This document shows positions 10,486 to 19,041 of a DNA stretch of 64,000 nt, piece by piece (positions within the stretch are counted from its first letter, which is position 1; every line of letters begins with the position of its first letter). The DNA comes from Mycobacterium sp. E1214 (GTDB lineage Bacteria; Actinomycetota; Actinomycetes; Mycobacteriales; Mycobacteriaceae). The notes under the pieces are model-generated. The model ran no database searches, was not told the origin of the DNA, and saw only the letters and a list, made by a program, of their open reading frames with translations. The position numbers and the translations under genes were made by a program. The DNA lies in assembly GCF_001666755.1 (NCBI RefSeq), contig NZ_LZJC01000083.1:1-64000 (forward strand), given 5' to 3'.

Positions 10486-11088
10486 TCAGGATGGTCTGGG
10501 AAACAGCGCCGCTTCGACCATCTCGCAGATCGAGTGACCCAGATGCAGGCACGCCTCCTGGATGCGGCCGGTGTCGTGGCTGGGCACCCGAATGCACAGC
10601 CGCGCCACGTCGGCCACCTTGCCGCCGCGGGCTCCGGTGAGCGCGACGGTGCACATGCCGGCCCGGTCCGCGGCCTCGAGCGCGCGCACGACGTTCGCCG
10701 AGTTGCCGGAGGTGGTCAGGCCCACCACCACGTCGCCGGGGCGGCCGGCGGCGAGCACCTGGCGGGCGAACACCTCGTCGTAGCAGTAGTCGTTGCCGAT
10801 CGCGGTCATCGCCGCGGTGGCGTCGGGCAGGCTGAACGCGGCCAGGCCCGGGCGGTCGAACGCGAAGCGGCCCATCAACTCCGCCGCCAGATGTCCGGCG
10901 TCCTGCGCGGAGCCGCCGTTGCCGAGGAAGATCACCTTGCCGCCCGCGCGCAGGCAGTCGATCATCCGTTGCGCGACCTCGACGGTCCGCGCGGCGAAAT
11001 CGCCGTCGAGCATCTGCTGTTTGACGGCGATCGTCTCCGCCAGTCGCTGCCGGACCAGCCCGGCGTCCGGAGCGACGACGTCGGACAT
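10486..11088 (-). CDS. gmhA: Phosphoheptose isomerase (SIS domain)
   Basis: Isomerises sedoheptulose 7-phosphate to D-glycero-D-manno-heptose 7-phosphate, the entry step of heptose activation. 200 residues, one SIS domain: FLGNGGSAQDAGH (54-66, with zinc/catalytic His66), LAAELMGRF with Glu70, LTTSGNS (124-130) for sugar-phosphate binding, and QEACLHLGH (177-185) with the second catalytic His. The ATG at 11088 lies 2 bases after the hddA stop; an in-frame ATG at 11103 would overlap it. It is the middle gene of a tight hddA-gmhA-gmhB run. Confidence 0.92.
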   Translation of the reverse strand: MSDVVAPDAGLVRQRLAETIAVKQQMLDGDFAARTVEVAQRMIDCLRAGGKVIFLGNGGSAQDAGHLAAELMGRFAFDRPGLAAFSLPDATAAMTAIGNDYCYDEVFARQVLAAGRPGDVVVGLTTSGNSANVVRALEAADRAGMCTVALTGARGGKVADVARLCIRVPSHDTGRIQEACLHLGHSICEMVEAALFPRPS

Positions 11089-11090
11089 GC

Positions 11091-12107
11091 TCACGCCTGC
11101 CATGTGGTCAATCCCTTGCTCTCGAAGGCGAATTCGGTGATGGTGGCCCCCGCGGACTCCAACGCCTCGATCAGGCGGTGCTTCTTGGCGAAGTCGCAGA
11201 ACAGCAGGATGTAACCGCCACCGCCGGCCCCGGTGAGCTTGCCGCCCAGCGCGCCGTTTCGGGTGGCCACGTCGTAGAGCTCGTCGATGCGCGCGTTGGT
11301 GATGTAGGGCGACATGCGTTTCTTCTCGTTCCACGCCTCGCCGAGCAGCGCGCCGAATTCGTTGAGCTGGCCGGTGAGCAGCGCGGCCTTCATCGCGACG
11401 GCCAGTTCCTTCTGCGCCCGCAGACCCGCCAGGGTGTCGCCGGAACCCGTTGTGGCGCGCCGAGTTTGGTCCTCGATCACGCGCGCGGAGTCCCGGGTGA
11501 TGCCGGTGTAGCAGAGCAGCAGGCTCAGCTCGAGCTCGAAGGCGGTCTCGTCGCGAATGCGCAACGGGTTGACGATCACCCGGTCGGTGAACTCGATGAA
11601 GTTGAACCCGCCGAACGTCGCGGCGTACATGTCCTGCATGCCGCCGGCGATGCCGAGGTCTTCGCGTTCGATGGCGCAGGCCAGCTGCGCGGTCTCGTAT
11701 TCCCCCATCGGCACCCGGTAGTGCTCGGCGAGCAGGCCGGTCAGCGCCACCATCATCGTCGACGACGAGCCCAACCCCGAGCCCGGCGGCGCGCTGGACC
11801 GCAGCACCAGGTCGTAGCCGTCGGTGCCGTCGCGGCCGAATCTGCGGACGGCGGCCTTGATCAGATCGAGGCTGCCGTCGTAGAGGATTTCACTGTCAAG
11901 CGTCATCTCGTGCGTGGTCTTGAAGTCCACCGACTCGATGCTGACCCGGCGATCGGTCCGCGGGACGAGCGACCCCTGGGCGTAGCGGTCGATGGTCGCC
12001 GACAGCACGCAGCCACCCTCGGTGGTCGGGAAGGGCGGCACATCGGTCCCGCCTCCGGCGAACGAGATCCGCAACGGCGCGCGGGCGCGGATTCGTGGCC
12101 TGGCCAT
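11091..12107 (-). CDS. hddA: D-glycero-alpha-D-manno-heptose 7-phosphate kinase (GHMP kinase)
   Basis: Phosphorylates C1 of heptose 7-phosphate, giving the 1,7-bisphosphate that GmhB trims. 338 residues. GHMP motif 1 is RISFAGGGTDVPPF (13-26), the glycine-rich ATP loop is PPGSGLGSSS (107-116), and motif 3 is KLTGAGGGGYILLF near the C-terminus. It is the first gene of the three-gene run. A GDP-heptose nucleotidyltransferase (hddC) is not adjacent, so the pathway must be completed from elsewhere. Confidence 0.9.
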   Translation of the reverse strand: MARPRIRARAPLRISFAGGGTDVPPFPTTEGGCVLSATIDRYAQGSLVPRTDRRVSIESVDFKTTHEMTLDSEILYDGSLDLIKAAVRRFGRDGTDGYDLVLRSSAPPGSGLGSSSTMMVALTGLLAEHYRVPMGEYETAQLACAIEREDLGIAGGMQDMYAATFGGFNFIEFTDRVIVNPLRIRDETAFELELSLLLCYTGITRDSARVIEDQTRRATTGSGDTLAGLRAQKELAVAMKAALLTGQLNEFGALLGEAWNEKKRMSPYITNARIDELYDVATRNGALGGKLTGAGGGGYILLFCDFAKKHRLIEALESAGATITEFAFESKGLTTWQA

Positions 12108-12229
12108 GAAGGTCCTTCCGACTCAGCATCGCTTCGGGGGCCGTCATGTCCGCGCGGCCAGCATCGCTCGCCGCGAAGCGTAGCAGCGTGACCAGCGACG
12201 TCGGCCGGTTTTGCCGAAACGACCGTGGG

Positions 12230-13354
12230 CTACACCGCGTCGCGAGTGGCCTGCAGCACGAAGTCGACGACGATTCCGGCCATGTCATCGATTGCGTGGC
12301 GGGCGATCACCTCATAACCGTGGGTGCTCAGCGTGGGCAGGCACAGCAGGCCGGCCCGCGGGGTCAGGCCGTTGGCCTTGGAGTGCGAGGCGTCGGACTC
12401 GAAGGCGCCGAGCGCGGCGGCCTGTGGTGACAGGCCGCGGTCGGTGGCGATCTGCATCAGCCGGTCGGCGACGTCCTTGTCGTAAATGCACAGGGCGTCG
12501 CTGTAGCCGACGATCGGGCCGCCGGCGACGCTGGTCGCGTATTCGCGTTCGGTGGGCCCGACCTCCAGCGCCAAGGTCAGCGCGCCGGGCAGCGACGCGC
12601 TGGCGTACGAGCCGCCCACCCCGCCGATCTCCTCGTTGGTGGTGCAGACCAGGTAGACATCCTCGGCGGGCCGCGCGCCGCGGTCGTGCAACTCCCGCGC
12701 GGCGCGCAGCAGGGCGGTGACCGCCGCGCGGTCGTCCAGGAAGTAGCACCCGACGTAATCCCCCACGTCGACCAGCGTTCGCTTGCTGCGGTCGACGCAC
12801 ACGCGCGTCCCGGCCCGCACTCCCGCGGCCGTCAGCTCGTCGACGCTGCGGCCGGTGAAGACGTAGACGTGATCCCAATCCAGCGACCGGTCGCCCTGGT
12901 CGGGTTTGGTCTCCCAGATCCGCTGGCTCTCCTGCGTGGTGTGCTCGGACCCCAAAGTGAGTACGGCCGTGAGGGTTTCGTGCTGGCCCAGCACGGCGAC
13001 GGGGCCGAGACCGAAGTTGCCGGGGTACATGGTGCCCAGTTGCGTCAAATGCAGCGAGCCGTCGGGCTCGACGCGCTTGACCAACATCGACAGCTCGTCC
13101 ATGTGCGCCATCACCCGCGTCCCGGCGCCGGGGCCCGCGGTGTGTTTGAGCCGGTGGGTGTGGTCGCGCGGCGCCCCGCCGGCGCCGACGAAGCCGATCA
13201 GGTTGCCGGCGTCGTCGGTCCACATGTCGTCGACGAGCGGTTGGAGTTCGCGGGCGCACACCGCCCGCACGGCGTCCTCTTGCCCGCAGGGCCCGTAGGC
13301 GAACAGCAATTCCTGCAGCAGGCCGTCGGTGGCGTCGCTCTCACCGCTCGTCAT
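12230..13354 (-). CDS. M42 family aminopeptidase/glutamyl-aminopeptidase-like protein
   Basis: Predicted cobalt/zinc metallo-aminopeptidase of the FrvX/TET type. 374 residues from the ATG at 13354, which has gaaagga upstream; a longer frame exists but lacks similarity. Metal-binding and catalytic positions are present in order: His84-x-Asp86 (AHMDELS), Asp207/Asp208 (YFLDDRAA), Glu241-Glu242 (TTNEEIGG), an EVGPTE segment (264) and His345 (TLSTHGYE). TET peptidases form large dodecamers that digest peptides. It is not a neighbour in the H37Rv order. No partner gene suggests a pathway. Confidence 0.85.
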   Translation of the reverse strand: MTSGESDATDGLLQELLFAYGPCGQEDAVRAVCARELQPLVDDMWTDDAGNLIGFVGAGGAPRDHTHRLKHTAGPGAGTRVMAHMDELSMLVKRVEPDGSLHLTQLGTMYPGNFGLGPVAVLGQHETLTAVLTLGSEHTTQESQRIWETKPDQGDRSLDWDHVYVFTGRSVDELTAAGVRAGTRVCVDRSKRTLVDVGDYVGCYFLDDRAAVTALLRAARELHDRGARPAEDVYLVCTTNEEIGGVGGSYASASLPGALTLALEVGPTEREYATSVAGGPIVGYSDALCIYDKDVADRLMQIATDRGLSPQAAALGAFESDASHSKANGLTPRAGLLCLPTLSTHGYEVIARHAIDDMAGIVVDFVLQATRDAV

Positions 13355-13424
13355 GGGGTCCTTTCCGTCGTGGCGCCGGGTCGACACTTCAGACCAGTAC
13401 CCAGATCCGCCGCCGGCGACGCCG

Positions 13425-13916
13425 CTAGCTTCCGGCCGAGCGTTTGCGCGCCGCGGCCGAACGCGGCGGACGGCCCCGCAGGTGCTCGCGGACGCGGCCC
13501 ATGATGTCGCCCAGCGCGCGCACGTCCCGGTCCGACAGCGCGGCGAAGAGCAGATCGTGGATCACCTGCACGTGGCCGGGCAGCACCCTGGCGACCCGCT
13601 GCCGCCCGGCATCGGTGATGTCGACCGCCGTCGCGCGTTGATCGTGCGGGCTCGCCGCGCGGGTGATCAGGCCCGCCCGCTCCAGCAGCCCCGCCTGATG
13701 GGTGAGGCCGCTGCGGCTGTAGACCAGGCGATCGGCGAGGTCGGTCATGGTGAGCGAGCGCCCGGCGTCGGCCAGGGTGGCCAGGATTTCGAACTGCACG
13801 TAGCTCAGGTCGCCGTCGGCGCGCAGCTGCCCCTGCACGGCGTACTGGATCAGGCTCGCCGACTCGGTCAGGGCGAAGTAGGTGCGCAGTTGCTCGGGCC
13901 CGAGCGCATCGGCCAT
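13425..13916 (-). CDS. MarR family transcriptional regulator
   Basis: 163-residue winged-helix repressor divergent from the quinone-oxidoreductase gene. A central MarR fold is visible: the helix-turn-helix reads LTMTDLADRLVYSRSGLTHQ, and the wing is a DQRATAVDITDAGR stretch. There is no Cys for thiol redox sensing in the protein, so a ligand-binding mechanism is more likely than cysteine oxidation. The 133-base divergent region holds three palindromes built on gcttcga, so it very likely represses both itself and the oxidoreductase. The C-terminal tail is Arg/Ala-rich. Confidence 0.9.
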   Translation of the reverse strand: MADALGPEQLRTYFALTESASLIQYAVQGQLRADGDLSYVQFEILATLADAGRSLTMTDLADRLVYSRSGLTHQAGLLERAGLITRAASPHDQRATAVDITDAGRQRVARVLPGHVQVIHDLLFAALSDRDVRALGDIMGRVREHLRGRPPRSAAARKRSAGS

Positions 13917-13930
13917 AGCTTCAGCGTAAA

Positions 13931-14030
13931 GCTTCGATGTCGAAGCATTGTGCCCAGCGTCACGCTCTGGCGCGGAATCGCTTCGAATTCGAAGCAGTTG
14001 CAGCAAGGGTAACCGCTTCGAATTCGAAGC
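13931..14030. promoter_or_regulatory. Three palindromic operators between marR and the quinone oxidoreductase
   Basis: gcttcgatgtcgaagc at 13931-13946, and the perfect palindrome gcttcgaattcgaagc at both 13980-13995 and 14015-14030. Centres are 49 and 35 bases apart. The distal site abuts the marR start and the third ends 19 bases before the oxidoreductase ATG, so occupancy would block both promoters. The arrangement is typical of a MarR autoregulated divergent pair. Confidence 0.85.
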
Positions 14031-14049
14031 ACATACCAGGGAGGCGATC

Positions 14050-14994
14050 ATGAAGGCAGTGCGTTACCACCGCTACGGCGGCAGCGAGGTTTTGGAATAC
14101 GCGGAGGTCGAGCGCCCGACACCGGGACCGGGCCAGGTGTTGGTCAAGGTGGCCGGCACGTCGTTCAACCAGGTGGACGCCGGGATTCGCGGCGGTTACC
14201 TGGCCCAGGAGTTCGCCATCACGTTGCCGCACATCCCCGGCATCGACGTCGCCGGCACGGTCGCCGCGCTGGGCGAGGACGTGCGGGGTTGGCAGCTCGG
14301 GGACGCGGTGGTGGCCCTCCTGCCGATGGAGTCCGACGGCGCCGCCGCCGACTACGTGCTCGCACCGGCCGACGCGCTGGCGGCGGCCCCCAGGACGGCG
14401 CCCCTGGCCGAGGCGGCCGCGCTGCCCACGGCCGCTTTGACGGCATGGCAGGCGCTGTTCGACATCGCGGGACTGACGGCCGGACAGACCGTCCTGATCA
14501 ACGGTGCCGCCGGAGCGGTCGGTGGCTACGCGGTTCAGCTCGCGAAGCAGGCGGGCGCCACCGTCACCGCGACCGCGAAACCGGACAGCGCCGAGCGGCT
14601 TCGCGGTTACGGCGCCGACCGCATCGTCGGCTACATCGACTACGCGGCCGCCCCGGTCACCATCGACGGCCAACCGTTCGATGTGATCCTCAACGTGGTG
14701 AGCACCACGCCGGAGCAGACGGCGGCCCTCGTGGCGGCGGTGGCCGACGGCGGCATTCACGTCGGCACCATGACGGCCGGGCAGCCGGATCCCGGGCGCA
14801 GCGTGCGCGCCGAGCGGGTGTTCGTGCGCAGCGACGCAACGCAATTGGCCGGCCTGGTCAGCCGCGTCGACGCCGGACAGTTGCGCATCCACGTCGCCGA
14901 GCGCCGGCCACTCGCGGCGGCAGCGTCCGTGCACGACGACGCCGACGCCGGGCGGCTACCCGGCAAGACGATCCTGATTCCCGCGAACGAATAG
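14050..14994 (+). CDS. Zinc-independent NADP-dependent quinone oxidoreductase (MDR superfamily)
   Basis: 314 residues. The N-terminal GroES-like domain has PTPGPGQVLVKVAG near 23-36 and HIPGIDVAGTVAALG near 61-75. The Rossmann motif is NGAAGAVGG (151-159). The structural-zinc cysteines of alcohol dehydrogenases are absent, placing it with quinone oxidoreductase or zeta-crystallin-like reductases. The ATG at 14050 follows a good ribosome site (gggaggcgatc). Likely role: NADPH-dependent reduction of quinones or reactive enones sensed by the divergent MarR protein; substrate unknown. Confidence 0.88.
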   Translation: MKAVRYHRYGGSEVLEYAEVERPTPGPGQVLVKVAGTSFNQVDAGIRGGYLAQEFAITLPHIPGIDVAGTVAALGEDVRGWQLGDAVVALLPMESDGAAADYVLAPADALAAAPRTAPLAEAAALPTAALTAWQALFDIAGLTAGQTVLINGAAGAVGGYAVQLAKQAGATVTATAKPDSAERLRGYGADRIVGYIDYAAAPVTIDGQPFDVILNVVSTTPEQTAALVAAVADGGIHVGTMTAGQPDPGRSVRAERVFVRSDATQLAGLVSRVDAGQLRIHVAERRPLAAAASVHDDADAGRLPGKTILIPANE

Positions 14995-15076
14995 AGCTGC
15001 GCCACGACGGTTCTGACGACAGACGCTCCGCCCCGTCGGCGCCCCGCCGGCGGGGCGGACGCGTGCCGACATCCGG

Positions 15077-15430
15077 CTAGGCCGTGGTGTCCCTGGCGCC
15101 CAGACGCAGGTGCTCGATGTGATAGACGGCCTCGTCGAGCAATTGCGCGACGTGGTTGTCATAGAGGCGGTAGACGATGTTGCGACCGCTGCGGTCACCG
15201 GAGACCAGGCCGAGCGCGCGCAGCAACCGCAGCTGGTGCGATACCGCCGGTTGTTCCATTCCGACCGCCGTCGACAATTCGCCGACCGAACACGGCGACT
15301 GGCGCAGCCGCGTCAGGATCATCAGCCGGTTGGGCGAGGCGAGGGCCTGCAGCGTCTCGGCGATCTTGCCCGCCGACGCCGCGTCGAGTGCTGCCGGCGG
15401 CGTGACCCGGCCGTCCACCCCGTGTCCCAT
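15077..15430 (-). CDS. nmtR: Nickel/cobalt-sensing ArsR/SmtB repressor NmtR
   Basis: 117 residues. It closely resembles M. tuberculosis NmtR (Rv3744): the N-terminus MGHGVDGR keeps the Gly2-His3 metal ligands, the recognition helix is MEQPAVSHQLRLLRALGL, and the alpha-5 ligand set Asp-x-His then His-x-x-His is intact in YDNHVAQLLDEAVYHIEH. The ATG at 15430 was chosen because it gives the MGHGV start; a longer frame exists. It is divergent from a CtpJ-type ATPase, the same pairing as Rv3744/Rv3743c, but at a different chromosomal locus. Metal binding is expected to release the operator and induce efflux. Confidence 0.92.
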   Translation of the reverse strand: MGHGVDGRVTPPAALDAASAGKIAETLQALASPNRLMILTRLRQSPCSVGELSTAVGMEQPAVSHQLRLLRALGLVSGDRSGRNIVYRLYDNHVAQLLDEAVYHIEHLRLGARDTTA

Positions 15431-15464
15431 CGCTCCATTGAAGCACGTCACACCATTGCGCACG

Positions 15465-15493
15465 ATACATGAAGACCTTTACATGTATACATG
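15465..15493. promoter_or_regulatory. Candidate NmtR operator
   Basis: Two overlapping dyads: atacatg (15465-15471) with catgtat (15482-15488), and the perfect 12-base palindrome catgtatacatg (15482-15493). They lie between the divergent nmtR and ctpJ starts, ending 7 bases before the ctpJ ATG. The AT-rich sequence contrasts with the GC-rich surroundings. Size and placement fit an SmtB/ArsR-family operator that controls both genes. Confidence 0.7.
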
Positions 15494-15499
15494 CTTTCG

Positions 15500-17452
15500 A
15501 TGGATGCCACCGCCGCGCCCTCGACGCGCAGACCCACCGCACCGATGCCCCGCCCCCGGGCGCTGTGGGCGGTCCCGTCGGCCCGCTGGGCGTTTGCCGC
15601 GCTGCTGTTGTTCCTCGCCGGAATCGCGGTCCAGCTGTGCGGCGGGCCGCCGTGGCTGTGGTGGTCCCTGTACCTGGCGTGCTATGCCAGCGGCGGCTGG
15701 TCCCCTGCGTCAGAAGGGCTGCGAGCGTTGCGGTTTCGCACCCTCGACGTCGACCTGTTGATGGTCGTCGCCGCGATCGGCGCGGCCGCCATCGGGCAAG
15801 TCATGGACGGCGCTCTGCTGATCGTCATCTTCGCCACCTCCGGGGCCTTGGAGGACGCGGCCACCAGGCGCACCGAGGACTCGGTGCGGGGACTGCTCGA
15901 CCTTGCACCCGACCGGGCCACCCGCCTCGCTGACGACGGCACCGAGACCGTCGTCGACGCCGAACGCCTTTGCGTCGGCGACCTCGTCGTCGTCCGTCCC
16001 GGGGAGCGGGTCTCCGCCGACGGCGTCGTCGCCGGCGGGTCCTCGGACGTCGACCAGTCGTCGGTCACCGGGGAGCCGTTGCCCGTCGGCAAGACCGCGG
16101 GCGAGGAAGTCTTCGCGGGCACGCTGAACGGAATGGGGATGCTGCGCGTGCGCGTCACGCGGGATCCGTCGCAGACCGTCGTCGCGCGCATCGTCGCCCT
16201 GGTCGCCGAGGCGTCCGCCACGAAGGCGCGGACCCAGCTGTTTATCGAAAAGGTCGAGCAGCGTTACTCGGTGGGCGTGGTGGCGGCGACCCTCGGGCTG
16301 TTCGCGGTGCCGCTGCTGTGCGGCTCCGGCCTGCAGGCCACGCTGCTGCGCGCCATGACTTTCATGATCGTCGCGTCCCCGTGCGCGGTGGTGCTGGCGA
16401 CCATGCCGCCGCTGCTCTCGGCGATCGCCAATGCCGGCCGCCACGGCGTGCTAATCAAATCGGCGGTGGCCATGGAGCACCTCGGCGACGTCGGCGTGGT
16501 CGCCTTCGACAAGACCGGCACGCTCACCACCGGCACGCCGCGGCTGACCAGCGTCGCGCCCGCCGACGGCCGGTCCGGCAAGGACGAGGTGCTGCGGATC
16601 GCCGCCGCCGCAGAGCATTTCAGCGAGCATCCGCTGGGCAACGCCATCTGCGCGGCCGCCCGCCGGCGGGGCCTCGCGGTGCCGCAACCCGACGAGTTCG
16701 TGGCGATGCCGGGCAGCGGGGTGCGCGCCGGCGTGGACGGCCACGTGGTCGAGGTGATCAGCCCGCGAGGGTTGGCTGACGACGCCGCCGTCGACGCGTT
16801 GCAGGCGGCCGGGGCGACCGCCGTCGTGGTGACCGTCGACGGCCGGCGGGTGGGCGTGCTCGGCCTCGACGACACCGTACGGCCGGACGCCGCGCACGTG
16901 GTGCGGGCCGTCGCCGCGCTGACGTCGGCTCCCCCGGTCGTGCTCACGGGGGACAACCGCCGGGCCGCGGCGCGCCTGGCCGCGCATCTGGGGGTCGACG
17001 ACGTCCGCGCCGACCTGTTGCCCGACGGCAAGGTCGCGGCGGTCCGCGAGTTCGAGGCTAGCGGCCTTCGGGTGCTGCTGGTCGGTGACGGCGTCAACGA
17101 TGCCCCGGCGATGGCGGCCGCGCACGCGTCGATCGCCATGGGTCGCGGCGGCGCCGACCTGGCGCTGGAGACGGCCGACGCCGTCACCGTGCGCGACGAC
17201 CTGATGACGATTCCCGCGGTGATCACGTTGGCGCGGCGCGCGCGGCGCGTCGTCGTCGCCAACCTGGCCATCGCCACGACGTTCGTCACCGCGTTGGTGG
17301 CCTGGGACCTGCTCGGACACCTCCCGCTGCCCCTGGGCGTGGCGGGTCACGAGGGCTCCACAATCCTCGTCGCGCTCAACGGGTTACGGCTGCTGGGCGA
17401 GCGCGCCTGGCGGGAACCGTCTCGGCGTCCTCACGAGACGGTCGGCGGCTAG
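15500..17452 (+). CDS. ctpJ: P1B-4-type metal-exporting ATPase CtpJ
   Basis: Exports Co(II)/Ni(II) (or Fe) across the plasma membrane using ATP. 650 residues from the ATG at 15500; an ATG 9 bases upstream falls inside the operator. There is no N-terminal CxxC metal domain, as in P1B-4 pumps. Landmarks: actuator TGEP (190-193), SPC metal site in membrane helix (293-295), phosphorylation motif DKTGT (337-341), GDGVNDAPAM hinge, and the P1B-4 HEGSTILVALNGLRLL motif in the last membrane helix. Its pairing with NmtR supports nickel/cobalt specificity. Confidence 0.93.
   Translation: MDATAAPSTRRPTAPMPRPRALWAVPSARWAFAALLLFLAGIAVQLCGGPPWLWWSLYLACYASGGWSPASEGLRALRFRTLDVDLLMVVAAIGAAAIGQVMDGALLIVIFATSGALEDAATRRTEDSVRGLLDLAPDRATRLADDGTETVVDAERLCVGDLVVVRPGERVSADGVVAGGSSDVDQSSVTGEPLPVGKTAGEEVFAGTLNGMGMLRVRVTRDPSQTVVARIVALVAEASATKARTQLFIEKVEQRYSVGVVAATLGLFAVPLLCGSGLQATLLRAMTFMIVASPCAVVLATMPPLLSAIANAGRHGVLIKSAVAMEHLGDVGVVAFDKTGTLTTGTPRLTSVAPADGRSGKDEVLRIAAAAEHFSEHPLGNAICAAARRRGLAVPQPDEFVAMPGSGVRAGVDGHVVEVISPRGLADDAAVDALQAAGATAVVVTVDGRRVGVLGLDDTVRPDAAHVVRAVAALTSAPPVVLTGDNRRAAARLAAHLGVDDVRADLLPDGKVAAVREFEASGLRVLLVGDGVNDAPAMAAAHASIAMGRGGADLALETADAVTVRDDLMTIPAVITLARRARRVVVANLAIATTFVTALVAWDLLGHLPLPLGVAGHEGSTILVALNGLRLLGERAWREPSRRPHETVGG
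17416..17442 (+). terminator. Possible terminator hairpin at the ctpJ 3' end
   Basis: accgtctcg (17416-17424) pairs perfectly with cgagacggt (17434-17442) across a 9-base loop. It lies within the last codons of ctpJ, without a U-tract, as is common for mycobacterial terminators. Function is inferred from structure alone. Confidence 0.4.
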
Positions 17453-17786
17453 CGGCTTGTCGTGGGAGAGGCTGATAAAGCGGAAACCTCGCGAAACAAC
17501 CCTCTTCTTGAGCGGTGACGGTCTGGCTTCGGGTTGTTCCTATAGGACTCGGTTCAGCCCCTCCGGCATCGAGTGTGCTCCCCCACTCGTCCCAAACCGT
17601 AGCCGGCGACTCACACCGTTCACTTCCTGACATAGCTCTTCGTTTGGTGGCCGACCACCGGCTATGTCGATGATCGCGAAATGTTTTGCTGTGCAACGGT
17701 ATACGCGGTGAAGCGTCGGCCCGCTGCGGCGGCGCCGAGCGGAGCGGGCCGGACGCCCCGGCGCCGGCCCGCTCCCGTCAATTGGC
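17453..17786. other. Non-coding stretch between ctpJ and a small gene
   Basis: 334 bases without a convincing gene. GC content is lower than the surroundings in the middle part. A GC-rich stem, ggcccgct (17718-17725) with agcgggcc (17743-17750), lies downstream of the minus-strand gene that ends at 17787 and may terminate it. Short minus-strand open frames here have no start signals or family resemblance. Confidence 0.5.
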
Positions 17787-18095
17787 TCACACGTCGATCG
17801 TCTGGCTGACGTAGTTCTCCCATGTCGCGAGCTGACCGGCGTCGACCAGCAGACCCTGGTAGTCCGGGTCGGCGGTGAGGCTCTGCTGAATCTGGCCATA
17901 GCTTGCCCAGTCGTCGGCCGTGCTCAGCAGGCCGAGTGAGTTGGTGCCTTGCCCGCCGACCACGTTGACCAGCGCCGTGGCGTTCTGCGCGCCGTGCTTC
18001 TTGGCGAGGTCCATGGCGCGCTTCAGTTGCTTGTGGATGTCATCCCACGCCACACCTTGATTCGGGTGGATGATGGTGGTTGCGACGATAGTCAC
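17787..18095 (-). CDS. Small conserved hypothetical protein
   Basis: 102 residues, soluble, no signal peptide. The GTG start at 18095 is supported by a strong ribosome site (aaaggag) 7 bases upstream. The sequence begins with a beta strand (TIVATTIIHP), then a long charged helix (WDDIHKQLKRAMDLAKKHGA), a second strand (ALVNVV), and a DWASYGQIQQSLTADPDYQ helix. This alternation looks like a dimeric alpha/beta-barrel (ferredoxin-like) fold of the kind seen in NIPSNAP or EthD-like proteins, but I do not recognise the family. The neighbour upstream is also a hypothetical on the same strand. Confidence 0.7.
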   Translation of the reverse strand: MTIVATTIIHPNQGVAWDDIHKQLKRAMDLAKKHGAQNATALVNVVGGQGTNSLGLLSTADDWASYGQIQQSLTADPDYQGLLVDAGQLATWENYVSQTIDV

Positions 18096-18258
18096 GGTCG
18101 ACTCCTTTGCTGTGGTTTCAACACTCGAAAGGTAAGCACCATGGCGTGAGCGTTGCCTCAGCCGAACGGATGAGATCACTACCTCATTCGCGCACCGGGG
18201 CGCGGCCGCCCCGGGTGCGATGTCGCTGCGCCGCAGAGCGCTTCAACGTGCCAGGCTT

Positions 18259-19041
18259 TCATGCGGATCCGGGCGCGGTGTCCGTCCGGCCGCGGCCGGG
18301 CGGGCCACCCCTCGGTGCCGCATTGAGGTGGTCGCTGTCGGCGGCGACGCCGGCGGTGACGTTCAGCCTCGCCACCTCCAACTCTCGGCTCGCCAACAGC
18401 TCCTCGACGCACGCGGCCGACGCGCCCACATATGTGCTGTCCAGGTCGATGTCGGTCGCCACGCACCAGGCGTGGTCGTCGGGCCACCACAGGTTGGCCG
18501 ACCGATGGCTGTGTCCTAAGAATCCCAACGATTGGGCTGCCGCGGAGAGCGGACCACGAGCCAACCAGTATTCGCGCTGCGGCAGCGAGAAGATCGGCCG
18601 CTCATCGAACGCGGGGTCAAGGTCGGCGAAACCCCACCACACCGCAAACCAGCACCGGTCGGCGGTCGTGGTGTGTCGTGCCAGCACTTCAGCCAACATC
18701 GCGGCCGTCCCCGCGGGCAGCGAGCCCACCTCTGGCGCTTCGTCGAAGAGTCCCGGCTGTGTTGCGCAATAAGCCTTTTCGTAACGCGAGGCATAGCCGA
18801 TCAGCCGAGTGAATTGCATCAGCGGGTGCGCAACTTTGCCGTTGACGCGCGCGATCTGGTCCCAACGCACCTGTTTCGCGCCGTGGTGAGCCGGGTGGAA
18901 GACCCGCGCGTAGGCGGCGAACGTGTCAGGAAGCAGCGATTCGACGTTGTAGGCGAAACGGCGCACCGTTTCGGTCAACCACGCCGCCGGGCCGACGTCG
19001 TCGACGACGTCCACCGCGCCGACGGTCACCATGGCACCCAC
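18259..19041 (-). CDS. Conserved hypothetical protein, about 260 residues
   Basis: 260 residues from GTG 19041; an ATG at 19032 is an alternative. No signal peptide or membrane segment. It is aromatic-rich with many Trp and His residues (a RCWFAVWWGF segment, REYWLARGPL, NLWWPDDHAWCVATDIDLDSTYVG), a composition seen in a family of actinobacterial proteins of unknown function. The C-terminal 40 residues become Gly/Pro/Arg-rich and may be disordered. It reads as a real gene with normal codon use. No function can be assigned; the next 500 bases upstream are decayed DNA. Confidence 0.7.
   Translation of the reverse strand: MGAMVTVGAVDVVDDVGPAAWLTETVRRFAYNVESLLPDTFAAYARVFHPAHHGAKQVRWDQIARVNGKVAHPLMQFTRLIGYASRYEKAYCATQPGLFDEAPEVGSLPAGTAAMLAEVLARHTTTADRCWFAVWWGFADLDPAFDERPIFSLPQREYWLARGPLSAAAQSLGFLGHSHRSANLWWPDDHAWCVATDIDLDSTYVGASAACVEELLASRELEVARLNVTAGVAADSDHLNAAPRGGPPGRGRTDTAPGSA

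Noticed and set aside
17540..17899. Minus-strand frame overlapping the small hypothetical gene
   Set aside because: No ribosome site, Arg/Ser-rich, overlaps a better-supported gene in another frame.
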